A stretch of DNA of 64,000 nt, taken from Nioella sediminis. GTDB taxonomy: Bacteria > Pseudomonadota > Alphaproteobacteria > Rhodobacterales > Rhodobacteraceae. The stretch covers positions 124,001-188,000 of the forward strand of contig NZ_MNBL01000041.1 of the NCBI RefSeq assembly GCF_001879695.1. The letters are read 5' to 3'. Positions 45,253 to 56,801 of the stretch are shown in pieces. Every line of letters starts with the position of its first letter. Positions within the stretch are counted from its first letter, which is position 1. The notes beneath the pieces are model-generated. The model was not told the origin of the DNA, searched no databases, and was given only the letters and a program-made list of their open reading frames with translations. A program made the translations under genes and the position numbers.

Positions 45253-47697
45253 ATGTCCAAGATCCCCTCCCACGCACGTGTTGTCATCATCGGTGGCGGC
45301 GTGTCTGGCTGTTCGGTCGCCTATCATCTGGCGAAACTGGGCTGGAAAGACATTGTGCTGCTGGAACGCAAGGTTCTGACCTGCGGAACAACCTGGCACG
45401 CGGCGGGCCTGATCGGTCAGCTGCGCGGTAGCCAGAACGCCACTCGTCTGGCGAAGTATTCCGCAGACCTATACGTGAAGCTGGAGGAAGAAACCGGCGT
45501 CGCGACAGGGATGCGCCAGAACGGCTCGATCACCGTCGCGCTGACCGAGCACCGGCACGAAGAAATTCTGAGGCAGGCCACTCTGGCACGCGCCTTTGAC
45601 GTGGATGTGGCCGAGATCTCGCCCGAGCAGGTGAAGGAGATGTATCCGCATCTTAACGTCTCTGACATCGTGGGCGCGGTGCATCTGCCGCTCGATGGTC
45701 AGTGTGATCCCGCGAATATCGCCATGGCCCTGGCCAAGGGCGCCCGGATGCGCGGTGCGCATGTGATTGAGGGCGTAAAGGTCACCGGCGTGACTCAGGC
45801 AAACGGCGCGGTCACGGGCGTCGATTGGGAAAGCGGTGGCGATTCCGGGCATATCACCGCTGATCTGGTGGTGAATTGCGGCGGTATGTGGGGGCGTGAT
45901 CTGGCGGCCCACTCCGGCGTGACCCTGCCCTTGCATGCCTGTGAACACTTCTACCTCGTGACCGAAGCCATTGAGGGACTGAACCGCCTGCCGGTGCTGC
46001 GGGTGCCGGACGAATGCGCATACTACAAGGAAGACGCAGGCAAGATGATGCTTGGCGCGTTCGAACCCAAGGCCAAGCCGTGGGGGATGAACGGCATTCC
46101 CGAGGATTTCGAGTTCGATTCTCTCCCTGAGGATTTCGACCATTTCGAGCCCATCCTTGGCATGGCGATGAACCGGATGCCGATGTTTGAAACGGCGGGG
46201 ATTCACACCTTCTTCAACGGGCCGGAAAGCTTTACTCCCGATGACCGCTACTACCTGGGCGAAGCGCCGGAGCTGAAAGGCTACTGGATCGCGGCAGGGT
46301 ATAACTCCATCGGTATCGTATCCTCGGGCGGCGCGGGCATGGCGCTGGCCCAGTGGATGGAGGATGGCGAGCCGCCCTTCGACCTGTGGGAATCCGACAT
46401 CCGCCGGGCGCAGCCGTTCCAGAAGAACCGCAAGTACCTGAAGGAACGGGTCAGCGAAACGCTCGGCCTGCTCTATGCCGATCACTATCCTTACCTGCAG
46501 GTCACGACCTCGCGCGGGGTGCGCCGGTCGCCCTTGCATGAGCACCTTAAAGCGCGCGGTGCGGTGTTCGGGGAAATGGCCGGGTGGGAACGGGCCAACT
46601 GGTTCGCCTTCGACGGTCAGGAACGTGAATATCGATACGACTGGAAAGGCCAGAACTGGTTCGAAAACCACAAGGCCGAACATATGGCGGTGCGCGAGGG
46701 CGTGGGTCTTTTTGACATGACCAGCTTCGGCAAGATCCGGGTTGAGGGCCGCGATGCTCTGGCCTTCCTTCAGCGGCTTTGCGCGGCTGACATGGATGTG
46801 GAACCGGGCAAGATCGTCTACACCCAGATGCTGAACAATCGCGGCGGCATCGAATGCGATCTGACCGTAACGCGGCTGTCTGAGACCGCGTTTTTCCTCG
46901 TGGTTCCGGGGGCGACCCTGCAGCGGGATCTGGCCTGGCTGCGGCGGCATCTGTCTGATGAGTTCGTCGTCATCACCGATGTGACCGCGGCTGAGGCGGT
47001 GCTATGCGTCATGGGGCCGAAATCGCGCGAGTTGATGCAGGCGGTCAGCCCCGATGACTTCTCGAATGAGGCGCATCCCTTCGGAATGGCGCGCGAGATC
47101 GAGATTGGCATGGGATTGGCCCGTGCGCATCGCGTGACTTACGTGGGGGAGCTTGGGTGGGAGATTTACGTCTCCTCCGACATGGCCTGCCACGTGTTCG
47201 AGGCACTGGAAGAGGCGGGCGCCGATCTGGGCCTGAAGCTCTGCGGGCTGCACACGCTGGACAGCTGCCGGACCGAGAAAGCCTTCCGCCATTTCGGCCA
47301 TGACATTACCGATGAGGATCACGTGTTGGAGGCGGGGCTTGGCTTTGCGGTCAAGACCGACAAGGGCGATTTCATCGGCCGTGATGCGGTCTTGAAGAAG
47401 CGCGAGGACGGTCTTCAGCGGCGGCTGGTGCAGTTCCGTCTGGAAGACCCCGAACCGATGCTCTTCCATAACGAGGCGGTGATCCGTGATGGCAAGATGG
47501 TCAGCTATCTGACCTCTGGCAATTACGGCCACTATCTGGGCGCGGCTGTGGGTCTTGGCTATGTGCCCTGCGAAGGCGAAAGCGCGGCAGATGTGCTGGC
47601 ATCGTCCTACGAGATCGAGATCGCGGGTAAGCGGCACAAGGCGATTGCCAGCCTGAAGCCGATGTATGACCCCAAGGCCGAACGGGTGAAGGCATGA
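45253..47697 (+). CDS. dimethylglycine dehydrogenase-like / GcvT fusion flavoprotein 2
   Basis: 814 residues, a paralogue of the gene at 41901 with the same domain order and size. FAD loop VVIIGGGVSGCSVAYHLAKL, covalent-flavin His49 in CGTTWHAAGLIGQLRGSQNA, GcvT domains after about 430 (REGVGLFDMTSFGKIRVEGR, VTYVGELGWEIYVSSDM). The region near the active site differs clearly from copy 1, so the two probably take successive substrates (such as dimethyl and monomethyl forms). It overlaps the next gene by 4 bases. Confidence 0.92.
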   Translation: MSKIPSHARVVIIGGGVSGCSVAYHLAKLGWKDIVLLERKVLTCGTTWHAAGLIGQLRGSQNATRLAKYSADLYVKLEEETGVATGMRQNGSITVALTEHRHEEILRQATLARAFDVDVAEISPEQVKEMYPHLNVSDIVGAVHLPLDGQCDPANIAMALAKGARMRGAHVIEGVKVTGVTQANGAVTGVDWESGGDSGHITADLVVNCGGMWGRDLAAHSGVTLPLHACEHFYLVTEAIEGLNRLPVLRVPDECAYYKEDAGKMMLGAFEPKAKPWGMNGIPEDFEFDSLPEDFDHFEPILGMAMNRMPMFETAGIHTFFNGPESFTPDDRYYLGEAPELKGYWIAAGYNSIGIVSSGGAGMALAQWMEDGEPPFDLWESDIRRAQPFQKNRKYLKERVSETLGLLYADHYPYLQVTTSRGVRRSPLHEHLKARGAVFGEMAGWERANWFAFDGQEREYRYDWKGQNWFENHKAEHMAVREGVGLFDMTSFGKIRVEGRDALAFLQRLCAADMDVEPGKIVYTQMLNNRGGIECDLTVTRLSETAFFLVVPGATLQRDLAWLRRHLSDEFVVITDVTAAEAVLCVMGPKSRELMQAVSPDDFSNEAHPFGMAREIEIGMGLARAHRVTYVGELGWEIYVSSDMACHVFEALEEAGADLGLKLCGLHTLDSCRTEKAFRHFGHDITDEDHVLEAGLGFAVKTDKGDFIGRDAVLKKREDGLQRRLVQFRLEDPEPMLFHNEAVIRDGKMVSYLTSGNYGHYLGAAVGLGYVPCEGESAADVLASSYEIEIAGKRHKAIASLKPMYDPKAERVKA

Positions 47698-48527
47698 CAC
47701 TGGCTGCCCGCCACGACCGGTTTGCAGAGCTGCACGGCGCGGGCTGTTTCGTGATCCCGAACCCGTGGGATATGGGCTCGGCGCGGATGATGGCGGCCAT
47801 GGGCGCGCAGGCGCTGGCCACCTCCTCGGCGGCGCAGGCCTTTACGCTCGGGCGGCCCGATATGGGCACGATCACGCGGGACGAGGCGCTGGCCCATGCG
47901 GAAGATATCGTCGCGGCGACCGGCCTGCCGGTGTCGGGCGATTTCGAGAACGGCTTTGCCGATGACCCAGACGGCGTGGCCGAGACCATCCGGTTGGCGG
48001 CGGAGGTGGGGCTTTCGGGCTGCGGGATCGAAGATACGCAGATGGTGGCGGGCAACCCGGCCTATGCGTTCGATCTGGCGGTGGAACGCATCCGGGCAGC
48101 CGTTGCCGCGGCCCGCGCCCTTGGTCGGCCCTTCGTGCTGGTGGCCCGCGCCGATGGCGTGATGAACGGCAGTTACGACCTGGCCGAAGGCATCCGCCGC
48201 TTGCAGGCGTTTGAAGCGGCGGGGGCCGATTGCCTCTACCTGCCGGTGCCACCGGGCAAGGCGGAACTGGTGCAGGTGCTGGCCGCTGTATCTGCCCCGG
48301 TCAACGCACTGGCCGCTGGTCCATTGCAAGACATGACGGTGGCCGAGCTGGCCGCCATGGGCGTGCGCCGGATTTCGACCGGCAGCCAGATCGCCCGCGT
48401 GACCCATGCCGCGATCCGCGATTGCATGGGCGCGATGCTGAACGACGGTCATTTCGAGCCGCTGAAACAAGCGGCCTCGGGTGACGATATCGACATTCTG
48501 CTGAATGGAGGAGAGGCAGATGACTGA
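47694..48527 (+). CDS. isocitrate lyase / PEP mutase family enzyme
   Basis: 277 residues. The active-site loop is VSGDFENGFADDPDGVAETI, with GIEDTQ after it, in the DxDxG style of the PEP mutase/oxaloacetate decarboxylase subfamily. The conserved barrel opening ATSSAAQAFTLGRPD is present. The isocitrate lyase KKCGH loop is missing. The reaction would be C-C or C-P bond breakage on a small carboxylate, but the substrate is unknown. It is embedded in the demethylation operon and may handle the carbon skeleton left after demethylation. Confidence 0.85.
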   Translation: MTLAARHDRFAELHGAGCFVIPNPWDMGSARMMAAMGAQALATSSAAQAFTLGRPDMGTITRDEALAHAEDIVAATGLPVSGDFENGFADDPDGVAETIRLAAEVGLSGCGIEDTQMVAGNPAYAFDLAVERIRAAVAAARALGRPFVLVARADGVMNGSYDLAEGIRRLQAFEAAGADCLYLPVPPGKAELVQVLAAVSAPVNALAAGPLQDMTVAELAAMGVRRISTGSQIARVTHAAIRDCMGAMLNDGHFEPLKQAASGDDIDILLNGGEADD

Positions 48528-50064
48528 GGCAATAGAACCCCAAGCGCGTAGCCGCCGATCCGGTGGCCGCGCCGCCCGCAAGGCCCTGCGCTCGGCACCG
48601 CCCGCGGAACACGCCCGGTCCATTCGGCCCGGTATGCCCGGCGGCAATTTGAAACCCCTGACGGATGCGAGTATCGAGCGCATCCACAAGGCCGCCCTTC
48701 AGGCGCTGGAAACCATCGGCCTGTCGGGCGCGCCGGAGTCTGGCATCGAGATCCTGACCGGGGCCGGGGCGATCCTTGGCGAGGACGGGCGTATCCGGTT
48801 CCCCGCTGCTCTGGTTGAAGACACGCTGGCCATGGCGGCGCGCGACATCACCCTGTTTGGGCGCGATCCGCGTTATGACATGCAGCTGTCCGGCACCAAC
48901 ACCCATTTCGGAACCGCCGGGGCGGCGGTGCATCTGGTCGACGTGGAAACCAATAGCTACCGCGAGTCCACCGCGCAGGATCTGCATGATGCCGCCCGGA
49001 TCACGCAGGCGCTGGACAATATCCATTTCTTCCAGCGGCCCATGGTGTGTCGGGACATTCCCGATAACCTCGATATGGATCTGAACACCATCTACGGCGC
49101 GGTTGCGGGCACCACCAAGCATATCGGCACCTCTTTTTCCGATCCCTCCCATGTCGAGAAGTGTTTTGAGCTGATCTACATGCTGGCGGGCGGCGAGGCG
49201 GCCTACCGCGAGCGGCCCTTCATCTCGAACTCCAACTGCTTTGTCGTGCCGCCCATGACCTTTGCAACAGAAAGCTGCGAAACGATGGAGGCCTGCATTC
49301 GCGGCGGAATGCCGATCCTGCTGCTGTCTGCAGGCATGGCAGGGGCCACGGCGCCCTCGACAATCGCGGGGGCAATCACGCAGGGCGTGGCGGAATGCCT
49401 TGCGGGTCTTGTCTATGTGAACGCCATCGCACCGGGGCATCCGGCGATCATGGGCACCTGGCCCTTCGGGCTGGACCTGCGCACCGGGGCCATGTCGATC
49501 GGGTCAGGGGAACAGGCGCTGCTGACAGCGGGCTGTGCCCAGATGCACCAGTTCTACGGCCTGCCCGGCGGCGCGGCTGCCGGGGCGTCGGACAGCAAGC
49601 TGCCGGACATGCAGGCGGGATGGGAACAGATGTGTTCCAACGTCATGGCCGGGCTGTCGGGTGTGAACATGGTCTATGAGGCGGCGGGGATGCATGCCTC
49701 TCTGCTCGGGTTCTGCCATGAGTCCCTGATCCTGGGCGATGACCTGATCGGCCAGGTCCTGCGTTGCGTGCGCGGGATCGAGGTGGATGACGAGACGCTG
49801 GCGCTCGACCAGATGGCCGAGGTCTGCCTGGGTGGGCCGGGCCACTACCTAGGCACCGACCGGACGCTGGCGCGGATGGAATCGGATTTCGTCTACCCGA
49901 AATACGGCAACCGGATGAGCCCCAAGGAATGGGCAGAGGCCGGCAAACCGATGCTGCTGGACGCCGCGACGGCCAGGAAACAGGCGATCCTTGCCAGCGC
50001 ACCGAACCTGATCTCGCCCGAGATCGACGTCGCGGTGCGGGCGAAATTCAATATCGTGATCTGA
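48520..50064 (+). CDS. MttB superfamily (trimethylamine methyltransferase-like), non-pyrrolysine
   Basis: 514 residues from the ATG at 48520, preceded by GGAGGAGAGG. A basic N-terminal tail (QARSRRSGGRAARKALRS) is followed by the MttB barrel (RIHKAALQALETIGLSGAPE, THFGTAGAAVHLVDVE, LNTIYGAVAGTTKHIGTSF). There is no in-frame TAG, so it is not the pyrrolysine enzyme. MtgB-like relatives demethylate glycine betaine and other quaternary amines to a corrinoid protein. No such corrinoid protein is encoded here. It overlaps the preceding gene by 8 bases and ends the operon. Confidence 0.9.
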   Translation: MTEAIEPQARSRRSGGRAARKALRSAPPAEHARSIRPGMPGGNLKPLTDASIERIHKAALQALETIGLSGAPESGIEILTGAGAILGEDGRIRFPAALVEDTLAMAARDITLFGRDPRYDMQLSGTNTHFGTAGAAVHLVDVETNSYRESTAQDLHDAARITQALDNIHFFQRPMVCRDIPDNLDMDLNTIYGAVAGTTKHIGTSFSDPSHVEKCFELIYMLAGGEAAYRERPFISNSNCFVVPPMTFATESCETMEACIRGGMPILLLSAGMAGATAPSTIAGAITQGVAECLAGLVYVNAIAPGHPAIMGTWPFGLDLRTGAMSIGSGEQALLTAGCAQMHQFYGLPGGAAAGASDSKLPDMQAGWEQMCSNVMAGLSGVNMVYEAAGMHASLLGFCHESLILGDDLIGQVLRCVRGIEVDDETLALDQMAEVCLGGPGHYLGTDRTLARMESDFVYPKYGNRMSPKEWAEAGKPMLLDAATARKQAILASAPNLISPEIDVAVRAKFNIVI

Positions 50065-50072
50065 TCGATGGT

Positions 50073-50098
50073 GCGGCCTGTCAGGGATGATAGGCCGC
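50073..50098. terminator. hairpin between the MttB-like gene and the rhodanese gene
   Basis: A perfect 7-bp stem (GCGGCCT / AGGCCGC) with a 12-base loop lies between convergent genes. There is no strong T-run on either side. Confidence 0.5.
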
Positions 50099-50506
50099 GT
50101 CCTGCAACCAGCCTTCAAAACCCGATTGCATGACCACCACATTGGTGCGGCCAGCCACGCGCAGGGCGAATGTGGCCTGAGAGGATCGCGCGCCGGTGTT
50201 GCAGAACAGAATGGTCATCCGGGTTTCGGGGATCTCGTCGATCCTGTCCAGAACCTCGCGCCATTCGATATGGACCGCGCCGGGAATGGTCGCTTCGGAA
50301 TGCTGCGCGGCGCTTCGGGTATCGACGAAGAGCGCGGCATCGAACACCGTCTGGTCGATCTGCTGCGGCAGGATGATACCCGCGGTTTCCTCGGCGAACA
50401 TCATGTAGTCCTGCATCGCCTCTATCGCCGCGTCCTGCTGGGCGAGGATCGGAGAGGCCATTGTGATCGCCAGGCCAAGCGCCAGGATGCCCTGTGGTAT
50501 CTGCAT
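50081..50506 (-). CDS. exported single-domain rhodanese-like protein
   Basis: 141 residues from the ATG at 50506. A cleavable signal peptide (GILALGLAITMASPILAQQD) is followed by a rhodanese fold. The active-site loop is ILFCNTGARSSQATFALR (catalytic Cys). It also has FVDTRSAAQHSEATIPGAVH. It would act in the periplasm, possibly as a sulfur carrier or redox protein. It converges on the MttB-like gene. Confidence 0.85.
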   Translation of the reverse strand: MQIPQGILALGLAITMASPILAQQDAAIEAMQDYMMFAEETAGIILPQQIDQTVFDAALFVDTRSAAQHSEATIPGAVHIEWREVLDRIDEIPETRMTILFCNTGARSSQATFALRVAGRTNVVVMQSGFEGWLQDAAYHP

Positions 50507-50609
50507 GTGTTCGGTCCTCCAGCAGTCGTGTCCAGAGTATCTTACGCCGGAGTAGGGTGCGGGCCAAATTCCTTGCAAGATTATTAGCGCCTCCCTCCCG
50601 CCGGGATGA

Positions 50610-51203
50610 TCAATTCGCAGGGGTCGCCGTAAACAGGACCTGCCCGCGCGGCAACAGCGTTTCGCTTCGCGCGATATGCCAGCCGGTCCCGACCGCCACA
50701 TCCTGAATGTCTTCCGCCAGCAGGTGATAAGGCGCCTTGCCCCCATGTGTGACAACCCCGTCACGTTGGCGAAAGGGTAGGGCGGCGAAGATCAGATCGG
50801 GCGCGAGGAACACGGTGAACAACAGTTTCTCCAACGCCGGGAAACTGCGAAGATTGGTCAGGGCAGTCTGAAGCCGGGCAAGTCGCAGATGTGGAAACAC
50901 CGCAAAGGCGATGGCATGTGTGATCACCGGGGGCACTCCGGGAAAGCTGAAGTCGCGGTCGAGGATCAGGTGATCTGGGTTCAGTCGCGCGGGGTCGGAC
51001 AGCTCTGCCGCATGACCTGCCAGCATGATCTCACGCGAGGCATCGGTGGCCCAGTAATGGCCCGGTTCCAGATAGTCCACCGCCTTGCAGCCGAGCCTGA
51101 GCGACCCGGCCCCGATATCCAGCAACTGGTGATGGGGCTTCAACCCCGTCTCCAGCAGCACGGCCATCTGCGCGCTACCGGTTTCATCCCACCGGCCGCC
51201 CAC
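50610..51203 (-). CDS. class I SAM-dependent methyltransferase, start uncertain
   Basis: 197 residues from the GTG at 51203. The SAM motif I is HHQLLDIGAGSLRLGCKAVD, then YWATDASREIML. The frame upstream stays open as far as a stop inside the gyrB end and contains plausible coding sequence (residues FYDKAISAGRHRDIVGG) with no ATG, GTG or TTG start. The GTG start would cut off part of what looks like a conserved N-terminus, so a non-standard start (for example CTG at 51293) or a sequence error is possible. Substrate unknown. Confidence 0.75.
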   Translation of the reverse strand: MGGRWDETGSAQMAVLLETGLKPHHQLLDIGAGSLRLGCKAVDYLEPGHYWATDASREIMLAGHAAELSDPARLNPDHLILDRDFSFPGVPPVITHAIAFAVFPHLRLARLQTALTNLRSFPALEKLLFTVFLAPDLIFAALPFRQRDGVVTHGGKAPYHLLAEDIQDVAVGTGWHIARSETLLPRGQVLFTATPAN

Positions 51204-51303
51204 GATGTCTCGGTGACGCCCGGCAGAAATGGCCTTGTCATAGAACCCGGCTGCCTCGTAAGGCGATTCAGGGCCGGGGAATGTGGGGGGCAGAGAACCC
51301 GGA

Positions 51304-53781
<2,478 letters not shown>

Positions 53782-53840
53782 TCAGACACAATATTTAGGG
53801 GGTGCGGGTGATGTTGCGACAGAGGCGCCGATGCTCTATA

Positions 53841-53854
53841 CCGACATGTGTCGG
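53841..53854. promoter_or_regulatory. inverted repeat, candidate TetR operator
   Basis: CCGACA-TG-TGTCGG has perfect 6-bp arms with a 2-base centre, 20 bases upstream of the TetR gene start and just after a TATA-like stretch (CTCTATA). Autorepression is the natural reading. Confidence 0.55.
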
Positions 53855-53874
53855 TAGAATCACGGAGACCCGCC

Positions 53875-54465
53875 ATGCGCGTTCGTAAAACGTCTAAAGA
53901 CAGGGTTGACCAGATTCTGGATGTGGCGCTGAAGCTGTTTCTCAAACATGGCTATGCCGAGGTTCAGATAGAGCATATTCGCGCCGAAACGGGCCTGTCG
54001 CGCGGCGGATTCTATCATCATTTCGGATCGAAATCGGCGGTCATGCAGGCTTTGGTGGAGCGTGAACAGAATGCCCTTGCCCAGGCTGCCGGACCGGATC
54101 TCTGTGCCCTTCTGACCAAGGGGTCTTCCTATCTGGACGCGACTGCCGGCGTTGAGCATAGCCTGAGCGCACCGGACGATATCACGCTCTATCTTGGCTA
54201 TCTGGAAAAGGCACAGGACCAGTTTCTCGCACCTTTGATTGAAGAGGCCCTGTCTCAAACCGGCAATCTGCCGATGCCCGCAGAGCACGCCGTGCAGATC
54301 ATCCTGTCCGTCAATCACCGCATTACCCGGCAGGTTCTGACCGGGCATTGGGCGCAGGACGCGGCGGTATCCTTTACCCGCAGCGCCCTGATCGGATGTG
54401 AAGCCATGCTCGACAAGCCCGGACTGTTCGCCCCGGTCCTGACGGCGTTGGACGATACGGCATGA
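53875..54465 (+). CDS. TetR/AcrR-family transcriptional regulator
   Basis: 196 residues from the ATG at 53875, preceded by GGAG; the longer GTG start would overlap the operator. The DNA-binding head is ILDVALKLFLKHGYAEVQIE then GLSRGGFYHHFGSKSAVMQAL. The C-terminal ligand domain is not assignable. It overlaps the CPBP protease gene by 4 bases, so the two form an operon with an operator-like dyad in front. Confidence 0.92.
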   Translation: MRVRKTSKDRVDQILDVALKLFLKHGYAEVQIEHIRAETGLSRGGFYHHFGSKSAVMQALVEREQNALAQAAGPDLCALLTKGSSYLDATAGVEHSLSAPDDITLYLGYLEKAQDQFLAPLIEEALSQTGNLPMPAEHAVQIILSVNHRITRQVLTGHWAQDAAVSFTRSALIGCEAMLDKPGLFAPVLTALDDTA

Positions 54466-55208
54466 TGGCGCTGGCCCCGTTCATCCTGCTGACCTTCCTG
54501 ATCTCGCTTGTCGCCTTCGCGGGTATCTACTGGGTTCCGGGTGCGCAGTCGCCAGAGTCCGCGCGGGGTCTGCCGGTCTGGCTGCTCGCGGTCTGGGGAC
54601 CGTCCCTTGCCGCGATCATTCTTGCAGCCCCATCCGGAGAGGTTGCAGGGCTCTTGCAGCGGGCAGTTATGCTGAGAGATGTGCCGCTGCCAGTCTGGAT
54701 CATGGCCCTGACGCCGATCATGGCGCTGCTGATCGCCGCCTACCGACATGGAGGCCTGCCCGACGCGCATCTGCTGACAATCGCAATGGCCACCAAGCTG
54801 GTGCTGTTCAACCTGATCCTCGGCCCATTGGGCGAGGAACTGGGCTGGCGTGGCGTGATGCAGCCCATGCTGGCGGGACAAATTGGGTGGTTCGCGGCCT
54901 CGCTGGTCGTGGGGGCGGTCTGGTTCATGTGGCACTTGCCGCTATGGCTGGTGGAGTCTCCCCAATCAGAACTGCCCATCCCGCTTTTCGCGGCCCATGT
55001 AATGGCCTACGCGGTGATCCTGGGGGGCATGACGCATCTCAGCCCCTCCATCGCGCCTGCGATCCTGTTCCATCTTGCCGTGAACGTCACGGCCGGGGTC
55101 GCGCTGATTGGCGGTCTCGGCGACTCCGTCAGTTACTTCCGCGCGACGCTGCTACCCTATTGGGCGATCGCACTGGCCGTCACCGGGTGGGTGACGATCC
55201 GCGCCTAG
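54462..55208 (+). CDS. CPBP-family intramembrane glutamic protease
   Basis: 248 residues with about eight membrane helices. The active-site motif is GPLGEELGWRGVMQPM (EExxxR). Further conserved segments are WFMWHLPLWLV (His) and ILFHLAVN (His). Family members include Rce1-type prenyl proteases and bacteriocin-processing or immunity proteins. The substrate is unknown. It is controlled with the TetR gene and overlaps the LysE gene end to end. Confidence 0.88.
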   Translation: MMALAPFILLTFLISLVAFAGIYWVPGAQSPESARGLPVWLLAVWGPSLAAIILAAPSGEVAGLLQRAVMLRDVPLPVWIMALTPIMALLIAAYRHGGLPDAHLLTIAMATKLVLFNLILGPLGEELGWRGVMQPMLAGQIGWFAASLVVGAVWFMWHLPLWLVESPQSELPIPLFAAHVMAYAVILGGMTHLSPSIAPAILFHLAVNVTAGVALIGGLGDSVSYFRATLLPYWAIALAVTGWVTIRA

Positions 55209-55825
55209 GTCAGCGCGATCACGACCGCCACGCAGATCAGCAGGCCGCCCGCGATCTGGTTGGTCCGCTTCAACGCGCCGGGTGAGGTGATCAGCCGCCG
55301 CGCCCGGTCCACGAAACTGGCGAACATCAGATTGCCCATCACCGGTACACACATGGAAATGGCGGCGATGATCGCGATGTCGATCCGGGTCAGTTGAGAG
55401 ATATCAAAGAACCCCGGCAACATCCCCATGTAGAACAGGATTGCCTTGGGATTGGCCAGAATGGCTGCCAGCCCCGCGATGAAACCGGCCCAGGCCCCCT
55501 TGCGGTTCAGGCGGCTGTTGGCCTCGATCCCCTGGTCCGCATGCCGGATGATCAACAGCCCCATCAGCGCAAAGACCCCAACGGCCAGCCAGCGCAGCAG
55601 CACCATGATGCCCGTGTAGGTCTGCACGACCCAGCTCAGGCCCAGAATGGCCACAAGGCTCCACGCAACATCGCCAAGGGCAACACCCAGAATCAGCGGC
55701 ACCGCCGCGCCGACCCCATGCGCCAGGGTACGCGCGGCCAGCGCCAGCCAGACCGGTCCCGGTGTCAGGAACAGTACGAACAGCGCCCCGGCGTAGAGCG
55801 CCATGTCAAACGCGGTGATGGTCAT
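55205..55825 (-). CDS. LysE-family amino-acid exporter
   Basis: 206 residues with six predicted helices. It starts MTITAFDMALYAGALFVLFL and has the family block TPGPVWLALAARTLAHGVGA near 22-41. LysE/RhtB proteins export amino acids or homoserine lactones by proton antiport. It lies last in a minus-strand run recF-VOC-GNAT-LysE with gaps of less than 10 bases. Confidence 0.9.
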   Translation of the reverse strand: MTITAFDMALYAGALFVLFLTPGPVWLALAARTLAHGVGAAVPLILGVALGDVAWSLVAILGLSWVVQTYTGIMVLLRWLAVGVFALMGLLIIRHADQGIEANSRLNRKGAWAGFIAGLAAILANPKAILFYMGMLPGFFDISQLTRIDIAIIAAISMCVPVMGNLMFASFVDRARRLITSPGALKRTNQIAGGLLICVAVVIALT

Positions 55826-55834
55826 CAGGCGCCC

Positions 55835-56368
55835 CTAGAAACTGGGGCCAAGCAGGTCGATCACGGCCGCGTCATCCCATTCGATGTCCCCGAGTTGAAG
55901 AACCTTCAATTTGGTGTCTCTCCCCTCAAGAATACCGGTGCTGTGATCATTTTCGATTCCCATGTGGCGCACGGTGTTGTCCTTCGCGGCGAATCCCGTT
56001 CCCTCGTATAGCGGGCGCACGCCGAACAGCACGAGAAAATCGGCAAGAGTGGCGCTGGCACGCTCTTTGGTGGCTGTCATCAAAGCCGAGGCAATGCCCT
56101 TTCCCCGATGGTCGGGATCGGTGGCCACCTCGCCAATGCCGACGATCTGCACGCGTTCATCGCCCATCCGTATCCACCGATATGCAAGCGCAAAGTGGCC
56201 CACCAGCACCCCGTCGATCCGCGCCAGAAGCCGCAAGTGGTGCCTCTGGTTGTAGAAGGACATGGAGCCATATCCGGCCTCATCGCCAAAAGCACGGGTG
56301 AGCAGCGCGGCAATCTCCGCGTCCTGCCCGCGTGTCAGGTCGATCTCGTGGATGGCTTCAATCTGCAT
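55835..56368 (-). CDS. GNAT-family N-acetyltransferase
   Basis: 177 residues. The acetyl-CoA loop is in PDHRGKGIASALMTATKERA, preceded by the beta strand VQIVGIGEVAT. The substrate is unknown. Its start overlaps the VOC gene by 11 bases, indicating translational coupling. Confidence 0.87.
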   Translation of the reverse strand: MQIEAIHEIDLTRGQDAEIAALLTRAFGDEAGYGSMSFYNQRHHLRLLARIDGVLVGHFALAYRWIRMGDERVQIVGIGEVATDPDHRGKGIASALMTATKERASATLADFLVLFGVRPLYEGTGFAAKDNTVRHMGIENDHSTGILEGRDTKLKVLQLGDIEWDDAAVIDLLGPSF

Positions 56369-56801
56369 CGCTTGGCCCCGGCAAGGTCAGGCTGCCGTCG
56401 TCATTCAGCGGCCAGAACGGATTCATCACCAGTTCCCACACATGCCCGTCGGGGTCCGCGAAATAGCCCGAATAGCCGCCCCAGAAGACTTTCTCCGGCG
56501 CTTTCAGCGGCGCGGCCCCTGCGGCCAGCGCGCAGGCATAGGCCGCATCTACCTCGGCCTCGGTCGCGAAGTTCTGGGCAAGTGTCGTGGCCCCGGTACC
56601 AAGCGCTGCACCGGGCCGTCCCTGATCCTTCGCCAGATCCTCCAGCCCGAACAGCCCGAAGGCAAACCCGTTGGCCTGATAGAACGTCACCGCCTCCTGG
56701 CTTTCGGGGTGCCTTTCCCAGCCAAGCGCTTCGTAGAATGCGCGGGCGCGCGCCATATCGGCAACGCCAAGGGTAACGAGGGTGATGCGTTGCGGTGTCA
56801 T
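56358..56801 (-). CDS. VOC-family (glyoxalase/bleomycin-resistance-like) protein
   Basis: 147 residues from the ATG at 56801, which overlaps the recF stop. Two beta-alpha-beta-beta-beta modules: the first opens RITLVTLGVADMARARAFYE and the second contains YSGYFADPDGHVWELVMNPF, with the conserved metal-type Glu. Possible roles are a dioxygenase, lyase or antibiotic-binding protein; nothing in the context decides. Confidence 0.85.
   Translation of the reverse strand: MTPQRITLVTLGVADMARARAFYEALGWERHPESQEAVTFYQANGFAFGLFGLEDLAKDQGRPGAALGTGATTLAQNFATEAEVDAAYACALAAGAAPLKAPEKVFWGGYSGYFADPDGHVWELVMNPFWPLNDDGSLTLPGPSDAD

Noticed and set aside
45469-46950. Minus-strand open frame opposite the second DMGDH-like gene
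   Set aside because: Same as above; antisense composition.
48520-50064. Pyrrolysine-type MttB with in-frame TAG
   Set aside because: The frame is open with no internal TAG, so the homologue is of the non-pyrrolysine type.
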